Of a stretch of DNA of 64,000 nt, positions 49,797 to 58,521 are shown piece after piece. The translations under genes and the position numbers were made by a program. How positions within the stretch are numbered: the first letter of the stretch is position 1; each line of letters opens with the position of its first letter. This DNA is from Planctomycetia bacterium. GTDB lineage: Bacteria; Planctomycetota; Planctomycetia; Gemmatales; HRBIN36. The notes under the pieces were generated by a model, which did no database searches, had not been told where the DNA came from, and saw nothing but the letters and a program-made list of their open reading frames with translations. The stretch is from positions 1 to 64,000 of the forward strand of contig JAEUIE010000023.1 in NCBI GenBank assembly GCA_016795155.1, written 5' to 3'.

Positions 49797-50876
49797 ATGA
49801 AATCAGTCAATCTCGTATGTCTCATCTGTCTCTTCTGCCCGATTGGGTTGCTGGCACAGGACAATAAACCGATCCGATGGAAACAACTGGTGCAAGCCGG
49901 TGCGCAGGCGTTGCCTGATGTTCTCCATGAACTGGAAACTTCCGATGCCACCAGCGCCAACTGGCTGCGCACCGCTGCCGATGCCATCATCGAAAAGGAA
50001 CTGGCAGCAGGCCGCACGCTGGATCTGACCGCATTGGAAACTTTTCTGAAAGATACTTCTCACAAGCCACGCAGCCGACGCATGGTGTATGAATGGATTA
50101 TTCGAGTGAATCCCGATTCCCGGCAGAAGCTGCTGGCTGGATTCCTAAACGATCCCAGCATGGAGCTTCGCCGCGATGCAGTGGCTGAAGCTCTGGCTCA
50201 GCTTCCCAAAGAGGGGGACAGAAAAGCAGGTCTGCGAAAAATATTAAACAGTGCCCGCGACCGTGATCAGGTCGATGCCATCGCCAAGGAACTGAAAACG
50301 CTGGGCGATGAGGTTGATCTCGCTGCCCACTTCGGGTTTGTTCGCGACTGGATGGTTCTTTCCACATTCGACAACACCGGCGAGAAAGGTTTCGCTGCTG
50401 TCTATGAGCCGGAAAAGAAGTTGGATTGGAAATCACTGCCCACAGGTAAAGATAACAAGCCCGCTGCCTGGAAGCGGGTCACCAGTGCCGATCCTTATGG
50501 CAAGATCAATCTGGCCAAGGATGTAGGCAAGCACAAGGCAGCCGTGGCTTATGCGGTAGCCATCGTGAAAGCTGACAAACCAGCACCGGTCGAACTGCGA
50601 GCCAACAGCCCCAATGCGGTTAAAGTCTGGCTGAACGGCAAGGAACTCATCGCCCATGAAGAATACCATCATGGCGACTCGATGGATCAGTACATAGGCA
50701 AAGGTGCCCTGCAGGCTGGGGAGAACATTATCCTCGTCAAGATTTGTCAGAACGATCAAAAGGAAGTCTGGGCACAAAGCTGGGAATTTGCCCTGCGTGT
50801 TTGCGATGCTACCGGTTCCGCCTTCAAGGTGGAACTCGTACCTGCACCTGTTCAGACCGCCAGCGTGGAGAAATAA
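49797..50876 (+). CDS. Exported protein with helical repeat and beta-sandwich, unknown
   Basis: A 359-residue protein with signal peptide MKSVNLVCLICLFCPIGLLAQ. Residues about 30-180 are helical repeats (WLRTAADAIIEKELAAGRTL, DPSMELRRDAVAEALAQLP) that look HEAT-like. Residues about 185-340 form a beta-sandwich: VRDWMVLSTFDNTGEKGFAA, AVAYAVAIVKADKPAPVELR, VKVWLNGKELIAHEEYHHGD, GALQAGENIILVKICQND. This pattern is seen in galactose-binding-like modules of planctomycete exported proteins. It is 3 bp ahead of the PQQ-propeller gene, so the pair is co-translated or nearly so. The role is unknown, perhaps scaffolding or sugar binding in the periplasm. Confidence 0.78.
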   Translation: MKSVNLVCLICLFCPIGLLAQDNKPIRWKQLVQAGAQALPDVLHELETSDATSANWLRTAADAIIEKELAAGRTLDLTALETFLKDTSHKPRSRRMVYEWIIRVNPDSRQKLLAGFLNDPSMELRRDAVAEALAQLPKEGDRKAGLRKILNSARDRDQVDAIAKELKTLGDEVDLAAHFGFVRDWMVLSTFDNTGEKGFAAVYEPEKKLDWKSLPTGKDNKPAAWKRVTSADPYGKINLAKDVGKHKAAVAYAVAIVKADKPAPVELRANSPNAVKVWLNGKELIAHEEYHHGDSMDQYIGKGALQAGENIILVKICQNDQKEVWAQSWEFALRVCDATGSAFKVELVPAPVQTASVEK

Positions 50877-50879
50877 CCG

Positions 50880-52088
50880 ATGCGTAACATGGCAATTCTT
50901 AGCGTGTTTATTTTCAGTAGCGCCTTGCTGGCGAGCGATTGGCCCGGCTATCGTGGCAACGGTACCGCTGCGGGCAAAAGCAATGCTCCACTGACCTGGA
51001 GCAAAACAGAGAACCTGCTCTGGTCTGCACCATTACCCGGCAAAGGCCCCGCCAGCCCCATCGCTATCGGCAACACCGTTTTCATCACCGCCAGTTCCGG
51101 ATTCAAGAACGACCGGCTGCATGTCATGGCGTATGAAGGAACAACAGGCAAGAAACTCTGGGAACGACAACTCTGGGCTACAGGTCGCACTGAATGCCAT
51201 CCCAAATCTTCGATGGCTGCTCCCACGCCAACCGCTGATAAAGAGCGTGTCTATGCACTCTTTGCAACGGCTGATCTCGCCTGTTTCGATCATCAGGGTA
51301 ACATGCTCTGGTATCGGCCACTCACACAGGAATACCCCAGCATCTCAAATCAGGTAGGCATGGCATCATCGCTATTGCTAGCCGACCAGACTCTCATCAT
51401 TCCCATGCAGAACACTGGTGAAGCGTCGTTCTACCTCGCGGTCGATACTGCGACAGGAAATGATAAATGGAAGATCAAGCTCAACAAGGAAGTAGCTTGG
51501 AGCACACCATGCCTGATGAAGCAGAATAATCGACAACTGTTGGTCTATCAGGATGATGTGGGGTTGCATGCAGTAGATGCTTCAACAGGCCAGCCTGCCT
51601 GGAATTTCACGACGTTCAAAACCAATGGTATCGTCGGGCCATCCGTGCTGGATAACGACAAGATCGTCGTGGCAGGCGATGAATTTGCAGTGCTCAAGCC
51701 GGGCGCTGATGACACCACACCGAGCATCGTCTGGAAAACCAACAAGGTTCGCCTGGGTTATTGCACGCCGCTGCAACTCGACGGCAAAATGATTACGCTC
51801 ACCAACAACGGCGTGATCAGTTGCATCAAAACTACCGATGGCACCGTGCTCTGGCAGCAACGGGTGAAAGGCAGTTTCGCCGCCAGTCCGGTTCTGGTGC
51901 AAGATAAAGTCTTGGTAGTCAACGAAGAAGGCACGTCATTCATTCTTGAAGTCGGCGAAAAGGAAGGCAAGATTCTCCACACCAATGCCCTCGGTGCCGA
52001 GAACATGCTGGGTACTCCAGCCGTAGCGAACGATAAACTCTACTTCCGCTCCGATGCCATGCTCTACTGCGTAGGCAAGAAACCATAA
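50880..52088 (+). CDS. Exported PQQ-like beta-propeller protein
   Basis: A 402-residue protein with signal peptide MRNMAILSVFIFSSALLAS. The mature protein begins WPGYRGNGTAAGKSNAPLTW, typical of planctomycete PQQ-repeat proteins. Propeller blades are visible as AIGNTVFITASSGFKNDRLH, VLDNDKIVVAGDEFAVLKPG, LDGKMITLTNNGVISCIKTT and VLVQDKVLVVNEEGTSFILE, each followed by a DxxTGxxxW turn. BamB-like proteins and PQQ dehydrogenases share the fold, but no cofactor-binding residues can be confirmed. Its gene follows the exported HEAT/beta-sandwich gene by 3 bp. Confidence 0.88.
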   Translation: MRNMAILSVFIFSSALLASDWPGYRGNGTAAGKSNAPLTWSKTENLLWSAPLPGKGPASPIAIGNTVFITASSGFKNDRLHVMAYEGTTGKKLWERQLWATGRTECHPKSSMAAPTPTADKERVYALFATADLACFDHQGNMLWYRPLTQEYPSISNQVGMASSLLLADQTLIIPMQNTGEASFYLAVDTATGNDKWKIKLNKEVAWSTPCLMKQNNRQLLVYQDDVGLHAVDASTGQPAWNFTTFKTNGIVGPSVLDNDKIVVAGDEFAVLKPGADDTTPSIVWKTNKVRLGYCTPLQLDGKMITLTNNGVISCIKTTDGTVLWQQRVKGSFAASPVLVQDKVLVVNEEGTSFILEVGEKEGKILHTNALGAENMLGTPAVANDKLYFRSDAMLYCVGKKP

Positions 52089-52108
52089 TAAAAAAGTTGA
52101 TAGCTGTG

Positions 52109-52142
52109 GCAGGGTCATGCATGTACTCATGCATGACCCTGC
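52109..52142. repeat. Perfect inverted repeat after the PQQ-propeller gene
   Basis: Arms GCAGGGTCATGCATG (52109-52123) and CATGCATGACCCTGC (52128-52142) pair perfectly around a TACT loop. There is no T-run, so it is probably not an ordinary terminator. Confidence 0.75.
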
Positions 52143-52168
52143 AAGATTACCGAGTTGTTGCACATCCA

Positions 52169-52200
52169 GCAGGGTCATTCGGAGTACCGGATAACCCTGC
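52169..52200. repeat. Related imperfect inverted repeat
   Basis: Arms GCAGGGTCATTCGG (52169-52182) and CCGGATAACCCTGC (52187-52200) match at 12 of 14 positions. The outer GCAGGGT is identical to the previous repeat 27 bp upstream, so the two look like diverged copies of one element. Together they separate two convergent genes. Confidence 0.7.
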
Positions 52201-52212
52201 CACACTCACGTC

Positions 52213-52758
52213 TTACTTCCGCGCCTTCAATCGATCCATCACCGACTTGCGGCTCGAATCGAACGCAAACGTCTCCAGCACGCGGTGAAGATTCTCCTTG
52301 TCGATCAGATGATCGTAAAGCAGCACCGCTGCCCGGATGCGGTCATTGTCAAAGCTGAACTGCTTCAACAGCACGATGGCTTGATCGCTGGTGACATAGG
52401 CACTCAGCAGATGATCCTCAAGAAATCCGATCTTATCCTTATCAAACGCCTTGCTGCGGAAGTTCGTTAAAAAACGATTGAAGCTCTCGTTAGACATGGC
52501 AGTCGGGCGGTTGTTGAAATTCCCTTGGGCTTGCATGAGTTGTTTCAGTTGCAGTTCGATACGTGTCAAGAGAAGATCTACCTTGTCGCGATTGGCAGAG
52601 CCAGGCGTCCTCTTCAGCAACTCCCTCGCTTCCGCCAGGTCTTTGAGCATGCCTGCAACGGGTGAATTCGCATCTTCCCGATTATTGCGTTCGGTGGCAA
52701 ACTGCGCCTGCAGCGATGGTACACAGTAGAGTGCGATGAGTACAACAATGCGGTACAT
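52213..52758 (-). CDS. Exported DUF4476-type protein
   Basis: A 181-residue protein with signal peptide MYRIVVLIALYCVPSLQAQ. The C-terminal 95 residues fit DUF4476: FNRFLTNFRSKAFDKDKIGF, LLSAYVTSDQAIVLLKQFSF, NDRIRAAVLLYDHLIDKENL and VLETFAFDSSRKSVMDRLK, an alternating helix-and-FxFD pattern. The region between is helical (ELLKRTPGSANRDKVDLLLT). The DUF has no known function and is common in Bacteroidetes and planctomycete exported proteins. Confidence 0.82.
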   Translation of the reverse strand: MYRIVVLIALYCVPSLQAQFATERNNREDANSPVAGMLKDLAEARELLKRTPGSANRDKVDLLLTRIELQLKQLMQAQGNFNNRPTAMSNESFNRFLTNFRSKAFDKDKIGFLEDHLLSAYVTSDQAIVLLKQFSFDNDRIRAAVLLYDHLIDKENLHRVLETFAFDSSRKSVMDRLKARK

Positions 52759-52897
52759 GGTATCACCAGAGTAGTGGTTGTCTTAGTTACTTGCATTGAT
52801 CGTACACTTCCCAAACATGGCTGCAAGCTCGGTTTACTGTTTGATCCACCAGGCAATTCATGTAAAGTATGTTCACCTTTACGAGTGAACAACGCAT

Positions 52898-52943
52898 TCT
52901 CCCCTCTCCCTCCTGGGGAGAGGGGTTGGGGGTGAGGGGTTCT
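52898..52943. repeat. Palindromic repeat between genes, same family as in dxr
   Basis: CTCCCCTCTCCC (about 52900), TCCT loop, GGGGAGAGGGG, then TTGGGGGTGAGGGG. This is the stem-loop plus GGGGGTGAGGG flank also found, reversed, in dxr at 46713-46758. It lies 45 bp upstream of the DUF3500 gene start. Confidence 0.82.
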
Positions 52944-52987
52944 TGTTGTTAGGCACAATAAGTGGAAATGAGTGATAAGGAAATACC

Positions 52988-54034
52988 ATGACACCCCGCA
53001 AGTTTGCACCACGCTGGTTACTTTTGATTCTGCCACTGCTTACCATGGTGGCCATTGCCCAGGTCGGTTCCCAAGTAAAACCCCTGGCAGCAGTCATGAG
53101 CGATGCTGCCAACCACTGGCTGACGCTGCTCCATGACGAGGAAAAGAAAACCGCCTGCTATGCCTTTGATGATAAGGAACGCTTTGCCTGGTTCTTTGTC
53201 CCGCTGCAGGACAAGGACAAAAATCCAACCCGCAAAGGCCTCCGGCTCGAGAAGATGAACCAGGCCCAAAAAGATGCGGCAATTGATCTGGTTAAAACAG
53301 CACTCAGCGAAGCTGGCTTTCGCAAGGTGCAAACCATTATCTCCCTCGAAAGTCTGCTGGCGGAACAGGAAAAAGGCCGTGGCCCGGTACGCAATCCCGG
53401 CTGGTACTTCCTCACCATCTTCGGCACACCCAGCCTGACATCTGCCTGGGGCTGGAGAATCGATGGGCACCATCTGTCACTCAACATCACCATCGATAAC
53501 GGCCGGGTTGTCAGCGTCACGCCAGCCTTTTTCGGTTCCAATCCAGGTGAAGTAAAAACCGGCCCCCGCCAGGGCACCAGACCACTGGCTACTACGCTTG
53601 ATAATGCGATAGCTTTGGTAGCTTCACTGAGTGCCGATCAACAGAAACTGGCGAAGCAGAAAGACGCGTTCCCTGAAGTGCAGGGCGGTACGCTAGCTGC
53701 AAAAGTCACAAATCCCCCCGGCATTCGTTTCGGCGATCTGCAGCCGCCACAACAGGCAGCCATGCAGCAACTGCTCAATGCCTATTTGGAAAATTTCGCT
53801 GGAGAGTTGCAGGCCAGCGAACGGGCCCGGATGCAAATGGCTGGTCTCGACCAGATTCACTTCGCGTATTCAGGCACCATGGAACCCGGCACACCGGTTA
53901 CCTATCGACTGCAAGGCCCCAATCTACTCGTCGAATTCCTCAATGTGCAGGGCGATGCTGCGGGCAACAAGAACAACCACTATCACAGCAGTTGGCGGGC
54001 CTTGCCCTCCGATTTTGGCAAAGCAGCCAGGTAG
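52988..54034 (+). CDS. Exported DUF3500-family protein
   Basis: A 348-residue protein with signal peptide MTPRKFAPRWLLLILPLLTMVAIAQ. The N-terminal mature region (ANHWLTLLHDEEKKTACYAF and RFAWFFVPLQDKDKNPTRKG), the centre RNPGWYFLTIFGTPSLTSAW with GWRIDGHHLSLNITI, and the end NHYHSSWRALPSDFG match the DUF3500 pattern (GxRxxGHHLSxN and HxHSxWRxxxxDFG). The function of the family is unsettled; the conserved His residues suggest metal binding. ATG 52988 fits the signal peptide. A tRNA gene lies 66 bp downstream. Confidence 0.88.
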   Translation: MTPRKFAPRWLLLILPLLTMVAIAQVGSQVKPLAAVMSDAANHWLTLLHDEEKKTACYAFDDKERFAWFFVPLQDKDKNPTRKGLRLEKMNQAQKDAAIDLVKTALSEAGFRKVQTIISLESLLAEQEKGRGPVRNPGWYFLTIFGTPSLTSAWGWRIDGHHLSLNITIDNGRVVSVTPAFFGSNPGEVKTGPRQGTRPLATTLDNAIALVASLSADQQKLAKQKDAFPEVQGGTLAAKVTNPPGIRFGDLQPPQQAAMQQLLNAYLENFAGELQASERARMQMAGLDQIHFAYSGTMEPGTPVTYRLQGPNLLVEFLNVQGDAAGNKNNHYHSSWRALPSDFGKAAR

Positions 54035-54100
54035 CTGAACCAGACCGAAACTCAGACTGTCCTAATTCTCGGCTGACTCTTAGAATAGGCAAAGCAAACC

Positions 54101-54185
54101 GGAGGGGTGGCAGAGCGGTTGATTGCACCGGTCTTGAAAACCGGAGACGCGCGAGCGTTCATGGGTTCGAATCCCATCCCCTCCG
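54101..54185 (+). tRNA. tRNA-Ser (anticodon UGA)
   Basis: A class II tRNA of 85 nt. Acceptor arms GGAGGGG (54101-54107) and CCCCTCC (54178-54184) pair fully, with discriminator G at 54185. The D arm includes GGCAGAGCGGTTGATTGCA-like sequence. The anticodon stem CCGGT/ACCGG encloses CTTGAAA, placing anticodon TGA at 54135-54137, which reads UCN serine codons. A long variable arm (GCGCGAGCG region) and the T arm with GGTTCGAATCC follow. The CCA end is not encoded. The gene is single, between DUF3500 and FG-GAP genes. Confidence 0.96.
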
Positions 54186-54204
54186 CTCCATAATCACAGA
54201 TACC

Positions 54205-56178
54205 CTATTTTGCAGTATCGTTTCGCGGATTCCTCAGAAAATACATCCTGCCATCCTCTGCCCCACCCACGAAATCCGGGATGCCATCAGCATCGAAATC
54301 AACCACCGTCGGACTGACGTCGTGGCCTTCGATATTCTGTTTCGCCAGCGTTTGAGGCTTGCTGAACATCCACTTTCCATTCTTTTCTCCCAGGCCGCGA
54401 TACCAGTCGGCGTTCTTTGAATTAACCAATAAATCCATCACGCCGTCGCCATCCCAGTCGGCAACGCAGAGTTTTCTCCGGCCTGAGCCACCTGCAGGCT
54501 TGGCATTCAACCTTAGAGCCTGACCTGATTCATCCACCAGAATACGCTGCGGCTGCTGGAGCAGCAGTTGTTCCCCCATTTTCGTACGCGGGAAATAGGC
54601 CAGATACCCTTCGTGATCGAGCATGATCAGGTCATGGAGACCATCCCGATTCAAATCGTGTACCACAGGTGTCGTTCGCCACTGCGTCAGCAGCCCCTTA
54701 CCGGTCGGCTTGCGCCAGCCCCACTTCAGTGCAGGTTGTTCGGTTTTCCATTCGACTTCAATCGGAATCGGACCGGTAAACCGAGGCACATGCCGGTTGC
54801 CAACGTTCTTCAGCCAGCACACCTCGCCGAGAATGCTGTTCAGCACGATATCGGGCAAGCCATTCTGATCCCAGTCTGCCACGCTGAAAGTGGTGTAACC
54901 CCACTTCGCCTCAGCGGGGCCTTGAATGCTGCCGTTGGGTCCAGCCTTGATGCGAAAAGGCTTATCGCCGATCATAATCTTTTTCGGAGCGGCCCACTTG
55001 GGGTTGGCTACCCCTTTGCCACTCAGGTTCTCGAACCACTCAATGTAACCAGCGGTGTTACCACTGATCAGATCAATATCGCCATCTGCATCCCAGTCAA
55101 ATCCCACGGGTGTTGCCAGCGCTCCGCATTTCAGTGTGTCTGCTTCCTGCTGAAAATACCGGGGCTGGTTAAAAATGGGTGATCTATCGCGGTGATGCGT
55201 TCCGGTGTTTCCAATCAATGCTACCCGGCCATCTTCGTCGCCGACAATCAGATCGAGGAAGCCATCCTTGTTCCAGTCGAAAGCGACTGGAACAATCATC
55301 TGCAGATCCATTCTTAAGGGAGCACCCGACGCATCGAGCAAGTGAATGCCCGAACGATACTGGGGCTTCGTTCGTGTCCCCACATTCTCGAAGTAGGTGA
55401 AGCCATCAAGGAATTCGCCACAGAGTAAATCCAGGTCGCCATCGCCATCGAAATCGGCAAAGTTGGGTGACGGACAACCATATACACTGATGCGTTCACC
55501 TTCAGCGAGTACATGGAAAGGCGGAGCATACTTTGGGGCATCATCTGTGCCCAGATTGCGATGGATGAGCACAAAACCATGCAGCGGGCCGTTCACCCAT
55601 TCGCCCCGTTCATTCCAGGCATCGTCCCAGCCGTAGTAGCTCCAGTCTTCAATGCCAGTCACCAGGTCGAGCTTGCCATCGCCATCGTAATCAACGTAAC
55701 GCCATTGATTATGCCGCACCTTAGGCCCTTTGGTCTGCGGCCCCTCGGGCTTGTAGAAGTTGGCTGCAAGGGGCAAAGGCATCCGCTGATCCAGTCCGGT
55801 TTTATTGAAATCCTTGTATTCAAAGCCGGGGCTGAGCACACGCATTTTCCCATCCACATAACTGGGCATGACATAATACTTCGTGGCACTGAGGCGTTTG
55901 CCAGGCTTGAACACTGGCATCTTGTGAACGGTCGTATCGCCCTGCGTATTTTCAAACAGCCAGACACCATTGGAAGGTTTGTCGGGGCAGCTCACGATCA
56001 GGTCATAGTCGCCATCGCCATCCGCATCGCAGGGAATCGGCCAGGCCCACAGGCCAACACCAAGGTCTACCATCAGGCCAGGGTGGTTGTACTTCAGAGG
56101 CTGTAAATCCTGCCCAAAGCAGCTAACAAACGAAGCACTGCCGACGAGAATCAGAACAGCAATCCAGTTACGCATCAT
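54205..56178 (-). CDS. Exported FG-GAP/VCBS-repeat protein
   Basis: A 657-residue protein with signal MMRNWIAVLILVGSASFVSC; the Cys after FVS could be a weak lipobox, or cleavage could follow CFGQ. Repeated calcium-loop type units run through the chain: PCDADGDGDYDLIVSCPDKP, DYDGDGKLDLVTGIEDWSYY, DFDGDGDLDLLCGEFLDGFT, DWNKDGFLDLIVGDEDGRVA, DWDADGDIDLISGNTAGYIE, DWDGDGVMDLLVNSKNADWY, DFDADGIPDFVGGAEDGRMY. That is enough for one seven-blade propeller or more. Such proteins bind ligands or surface partners. No enzyme domain is seen. It ends 20 bp from the tRNA-Ser gene on the other strand. Confidence 0.9.
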   Translation of the reverse strand: MMRNWIAVLILVGSASFVSCFGQDLQPLKYNHPGLMVDLGVGLWAWPIPCDADGDGDYDLIVSCPDKPSNGVWLFENTQGDTTVHKMPVFKPGKRLSATKYYVMPSYVDGKMRVLSPGFEYKDFNKTGLDQRMPLPLAANFYKPEGPQTKGPKVRHNQWRYVDYDGDGKLDLVTGIEDWSYYGWDDAWNERGEWVNGPLHGFVLIHRNLGTDDAPKYAPPFHVLAEGERISVYGCPSPNFADFDGDGDLDLLCGEFLDGFTYFENVGTRTKPQYRSGIHLLDASGAPLRMDLQMIVPVAFDWNKDGFLDLIVGDEDGRVALIGNTGTHHRDRSPIFNQPRYFQQEADTLKCGALATPVGFDWDADGDIDLISGNTAGYIEWFENLSGKGVANPKWAAPKKIMIGDKPFRIKAGPNGSIQGPAEAKWGYTTFSVADWDQNGLPDIVLNSILGEVCWLKNVGNRHVPRFTGPIPIEVEWKTEQPALKWGWRKPTGKGLLTQWRTTPVVHDLNRDGLHDLIMLDHEGYLAYFPRTKMGEQLLLQQPQRILVDESGQALRLNAKPAGGSGRRKLCVADWDGDGVMDLLVNSKNADWYRGLGEKNGKWMFSKPQTLAKQNIEGHDVSPTVVDFDADGIPDFVGGAEDGRMYFLRNPRNDTAK

Positions 56179-56324
56179 GTCAACCCCATCAACGGAACAC
56201 TCATGATTCTACCATCTCTGAGGATACTCTCATTCTGTTCAAAATGCTTTACTCTCTACAAGACGATTGCCACACCTGCAAATAAGTTTAACACAGCAAG
56301 TCTCTTTCCCTTCAGGGTACCCCC

Positions 56325-57716
56325 ATGTTGATGCGAACCATTTCTGCGACATCACTGTTGCTTTTGACTTACTGCACCATCCAGGCGACCGATTGGCCAC
56401 AATGGCTGGGCCCCAAGCGAGATGGCGTTTGGCGCGATACCGGCCTACTCGAAAAGTTTCCGGAGAAAGGCCTCAACATCCGCTGGCGCAAACCGCTCGG
56501 CAAAGGTTATGCAGGCCCTGCCGTTGCTGATGGCAAAGTTTACGTGATGGACTGGAACCGCTCCAAGGATAAGGATGGCAACAATGTCCGTCCCACCAAG
56601 GAAGGCATTCCCGGTGCTGAAAGGCTTCTCTGCCTCGACGAAAAAACAGGCGAGATCATTTGGGAATATTCACACGCGGCACATTACAAGGTTTCCTACC
56701 CCAATGGCCCGCGCGTTACGCCGGTTATTGAAGACGGCAAAGTCTACTGCATCGGCGCCATGGGACACATGTTTTGCCTCGATATCAAAACAGGCAAAGC
56801 CCTGTGGACCAGGGAACTGATGAAGGAATTCGATACGCCTTCGCCCGTGTGGGGATTTTCAGCTCATCCACTTATCGTTGGCGACCTGATTTACACCCTG
56901 GTGGGCGGTAAGGATTCCGCTGTTGTCGCATTCGACAAGAACACCGGCAAAGAACGATGGAAAGCACTCAATTCGCAGGAAGTGGGCTATGCTCCACCGA
57001 TCCTGATGAACGTTGCAGGCACCAGCCATCTGATCATCTGGCTTTCCGAAACGGTGAACGGCCTCGATCCGCAAACCGGCAAAGTCCTCTGGACTCACAA
57101 ATATCCTGCTGATGGTAAAGTGGATCGCCCGGCTGTTTCCATCGTCATGCCTCGCCAGGTGGAAAATGACAAGCTCTTTGTCACTACCGTTTACCACGGC
57201 CCGCTGATGCTCAAGCTGCATCAGGACACCCCTGCCGCCAGTGTCGTCTGGCAGGTCGAAGGCAGCATGAACAAGCCACCATCCGGCTTATCCGCACTAA
57301 TGGCTACGCCGGTCTACCTCAAGGGGCATCTCTACGGTGTGGACATGCAGGGACATCTGATGTGTTGCGATGCAGTGGATGGCAAAGTCAAATGGCAGAC
57401 CTTCGATCCCATCATCGATGACCAGGCAAAGAAATCCAAACGCGCCATCAAGGAAATCGATTGTGGCAACGCCTTCCTGGTGCAACTGGGCGATGACAGC
57501 GATCAGTTCCTCCTCTTTAACGACACCGGCTTTGTCATCAAGGCCAAACTGACACCCGAAAAGTACGAAGAGCTGGGCCGGTTCAAGCTGATCGAACCCA
57601 CGCACGATGCACGAGGCAGGACTGTGGTCTGGTCGCATCCAGCCTGTGCCAACAAGCACATCATCGCCCGCAACGATAATGAGATCGTCAGTGCATCCAT
57701 GGAGAAGGCGAACTGA
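56325..57716 (+). CDS. Exported PQQ-like propeller protein (second copy)
   Basis: A 463-residue protein with signal peptide MLMRTISATSLLLLTYCTIQA and a mature N-terminus DWPQWLGPKRDGVWRDTGLL, the usual WPQWxGPxRDG opening of planctomycete PQQ-repeat proteins. Blades are seen as VADGKVYVMDWNRSKDKDGN, CLDEKTGEIIWEYSHAAHYK, CLDIKTGKALWTRELMKEFD, FDKNTGKERWKALNSQEVGY and LDPQTGKVLWTHKYPADGKV. The family is an outer-membrane or periplasmic propeller; no active site is assigned. The coding region ends 5 bp before the REP-RAYT unit. Confidence 0.88.
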   Translation: MLMRTISATSLLLLTYCTIQATDWPQWLGPKRDGVWRDTGLLEKFPEKGLNIRWRKPLGKGYAGPAVADGKVYVMDWNRSKDKDGNNVRPTKEGIPGAERLLCLDEKTGEIIWEYSHAAHYKVSYPNGPRVTPVIEDGKVYCIGAMGHMFCLDIKTGKALWTRELMKEFDTPSPVWGFSAHPLIVGDLIYTLVGGKDSAVVAFDKNTGKERWKALNSQEVGYAPPILMNVAGTSHLIIWLSETVNGLDPQTGKVLWTHKYPADGKVDRPAVSIVMPRQVENDKLFVTTVYHGPLMLKLHQDTPAASVVWQVEGSMNKPPSGLSALMATPVYLKGHLYGVDMQGHLMCCDAVDGKVKWQTFDPIIDDQAKKSKRAIKEIDCGNAFLVQLGDDSDQFLLFNDTGFVIKAKLTPEKYEELGRFKLIEPTHDARGRTVVWSHPACANKHIIARNDNEIVSASMEKAN

Positions 57717-57720
57717 TTTG

Positions 57721-57850
57721 GTAGTCCTCACTCTCCGAGTGAGGACGGCGGGGTTGAGCTTACTTTCCATAGACATGTAAATAATCGATGTCTCGGAAGC
57801 ATTAGAGATAACAAAATACAATGAGTCATCACTCGGAGAGTGATGACTAC
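57721..57850. repeat. Left REP pair (BIME-like) of the RAYT unit
   Basis: First REP: GTAG then GTCCTCACTC (57724-57733), TCC, GAGTGAGGAC (57737-57746). Second, inverted REP: GTCATCACTC (57825-57834), GGA, GAGTGATGAC (57838-57847), then TAC, so its reverse strand also starts GTAG. Between them is a spacer with a CGATGTCTCGGAAG core. The same module recurs in the same orientation at 58522-58652. Confidence 0.88.
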
Positions 57851-58513
57851 TATCTCTTTTCGTGAGTAGTGCAAAAACTCCCCAACTATGAGATTGGCAT
57901 AATGAGGATTGTCACGGAGATATTCGCGAAGAAAACGGAATTGTGATTCGGAACGAACTAAGTGATCAAACCCGTCTTGTTGCCAGAACCGGCCTGATCG
58001 GTGCAAAGACTGGTTAATCTGATTGGCAGTGAAACGTTTCCATGATTCGCATTGTGTAAGCATGGATTCGTTGTCTGGAAATGCAACCAGCAAGTGAACA
58101 TGATTTGGCATGATGATATAGTCAGTCAATAGATATCGTTGGCCGTCGAAATGGTGCAGGCTTTTGCTCACCATAGAGGCGAGTTGCGGATTTCGTAAAA
58201 CACATTCACCGTGGCATTTGTCTAATGCTGTCATCCATCGATTTTGAAATAGCCGCAGGAATTCACGCTGAAGGTCAATGGGCAATAGCCGGTGAGCATC
58301 CGGCTGACTGGCTTGATCGATTGGCAGATGATGTGCAATCAACCATTCTATTCTTTCGGATTGCCACGCCTTCACTATATGTTCGGGCATCGAATCATGA
58401 GTTCGCCAAGTGATGAAACTGACTGCCCCTTCCTGTTGCCAATGTGGAAGATGACGCTCAACAACGGTCGTATCATCCTTCGGCTCAAAGAAACGCAGTA
58501 GATCAGGAGTCAT
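57728..58513 (-). CDS. REP-associated tyrosine transposase (RAYT, Y1 family)
   Basis: A 261-residue protein starting MTPDLLRFFEPKDDTTVVER. The HUH motif is in YLLTDYIIMPNHVHLLVAFP (HVH). The family end segment is FWQQDGFDHLVRSESQFRFL and REYLRDNPHYANL. Upstream in-frame codons are just REP sequence, so ATG 58513 is used. The last 35 or so residues (VVITLRVMTHCILLSLMLPR and beyond) are read from the left REP pair, and the stop TGA lies in a REP stem. I cannot decide the catalytic tyrosine. RAYTs cut and join single-stranded DNA at REP sequences and are thought to spread them. The gene is flanked by two copies of the same REP module, which is the expected REPtron arrangement. Confidence 0.85.
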   Translation of the reverse strand: MTPDLLRFFEPKDDTTVVERHLPHWQQEGAVSFITWRTHDSMPEHIVKAWQSERIEWLIAHHLPIDQASQPDAHRLLPIDLQREFLRLFQNRWMTALDKCHGECVLRNPQLASMVSKSLHHFDGQRYLLTDYIIMPNHVHLLVAFPDNESMLTQCESWKRFTANQINQSLHRSGRFWQQDGFDHLVRSESQFRFLREYLRDNPHYANLIVGEFLHYSRKEIVVITLRVMTHCILLSLMLPRHRLFTCLWKVSSTPPSSLGE

Positions 58514-58521
58514 GATGGATA

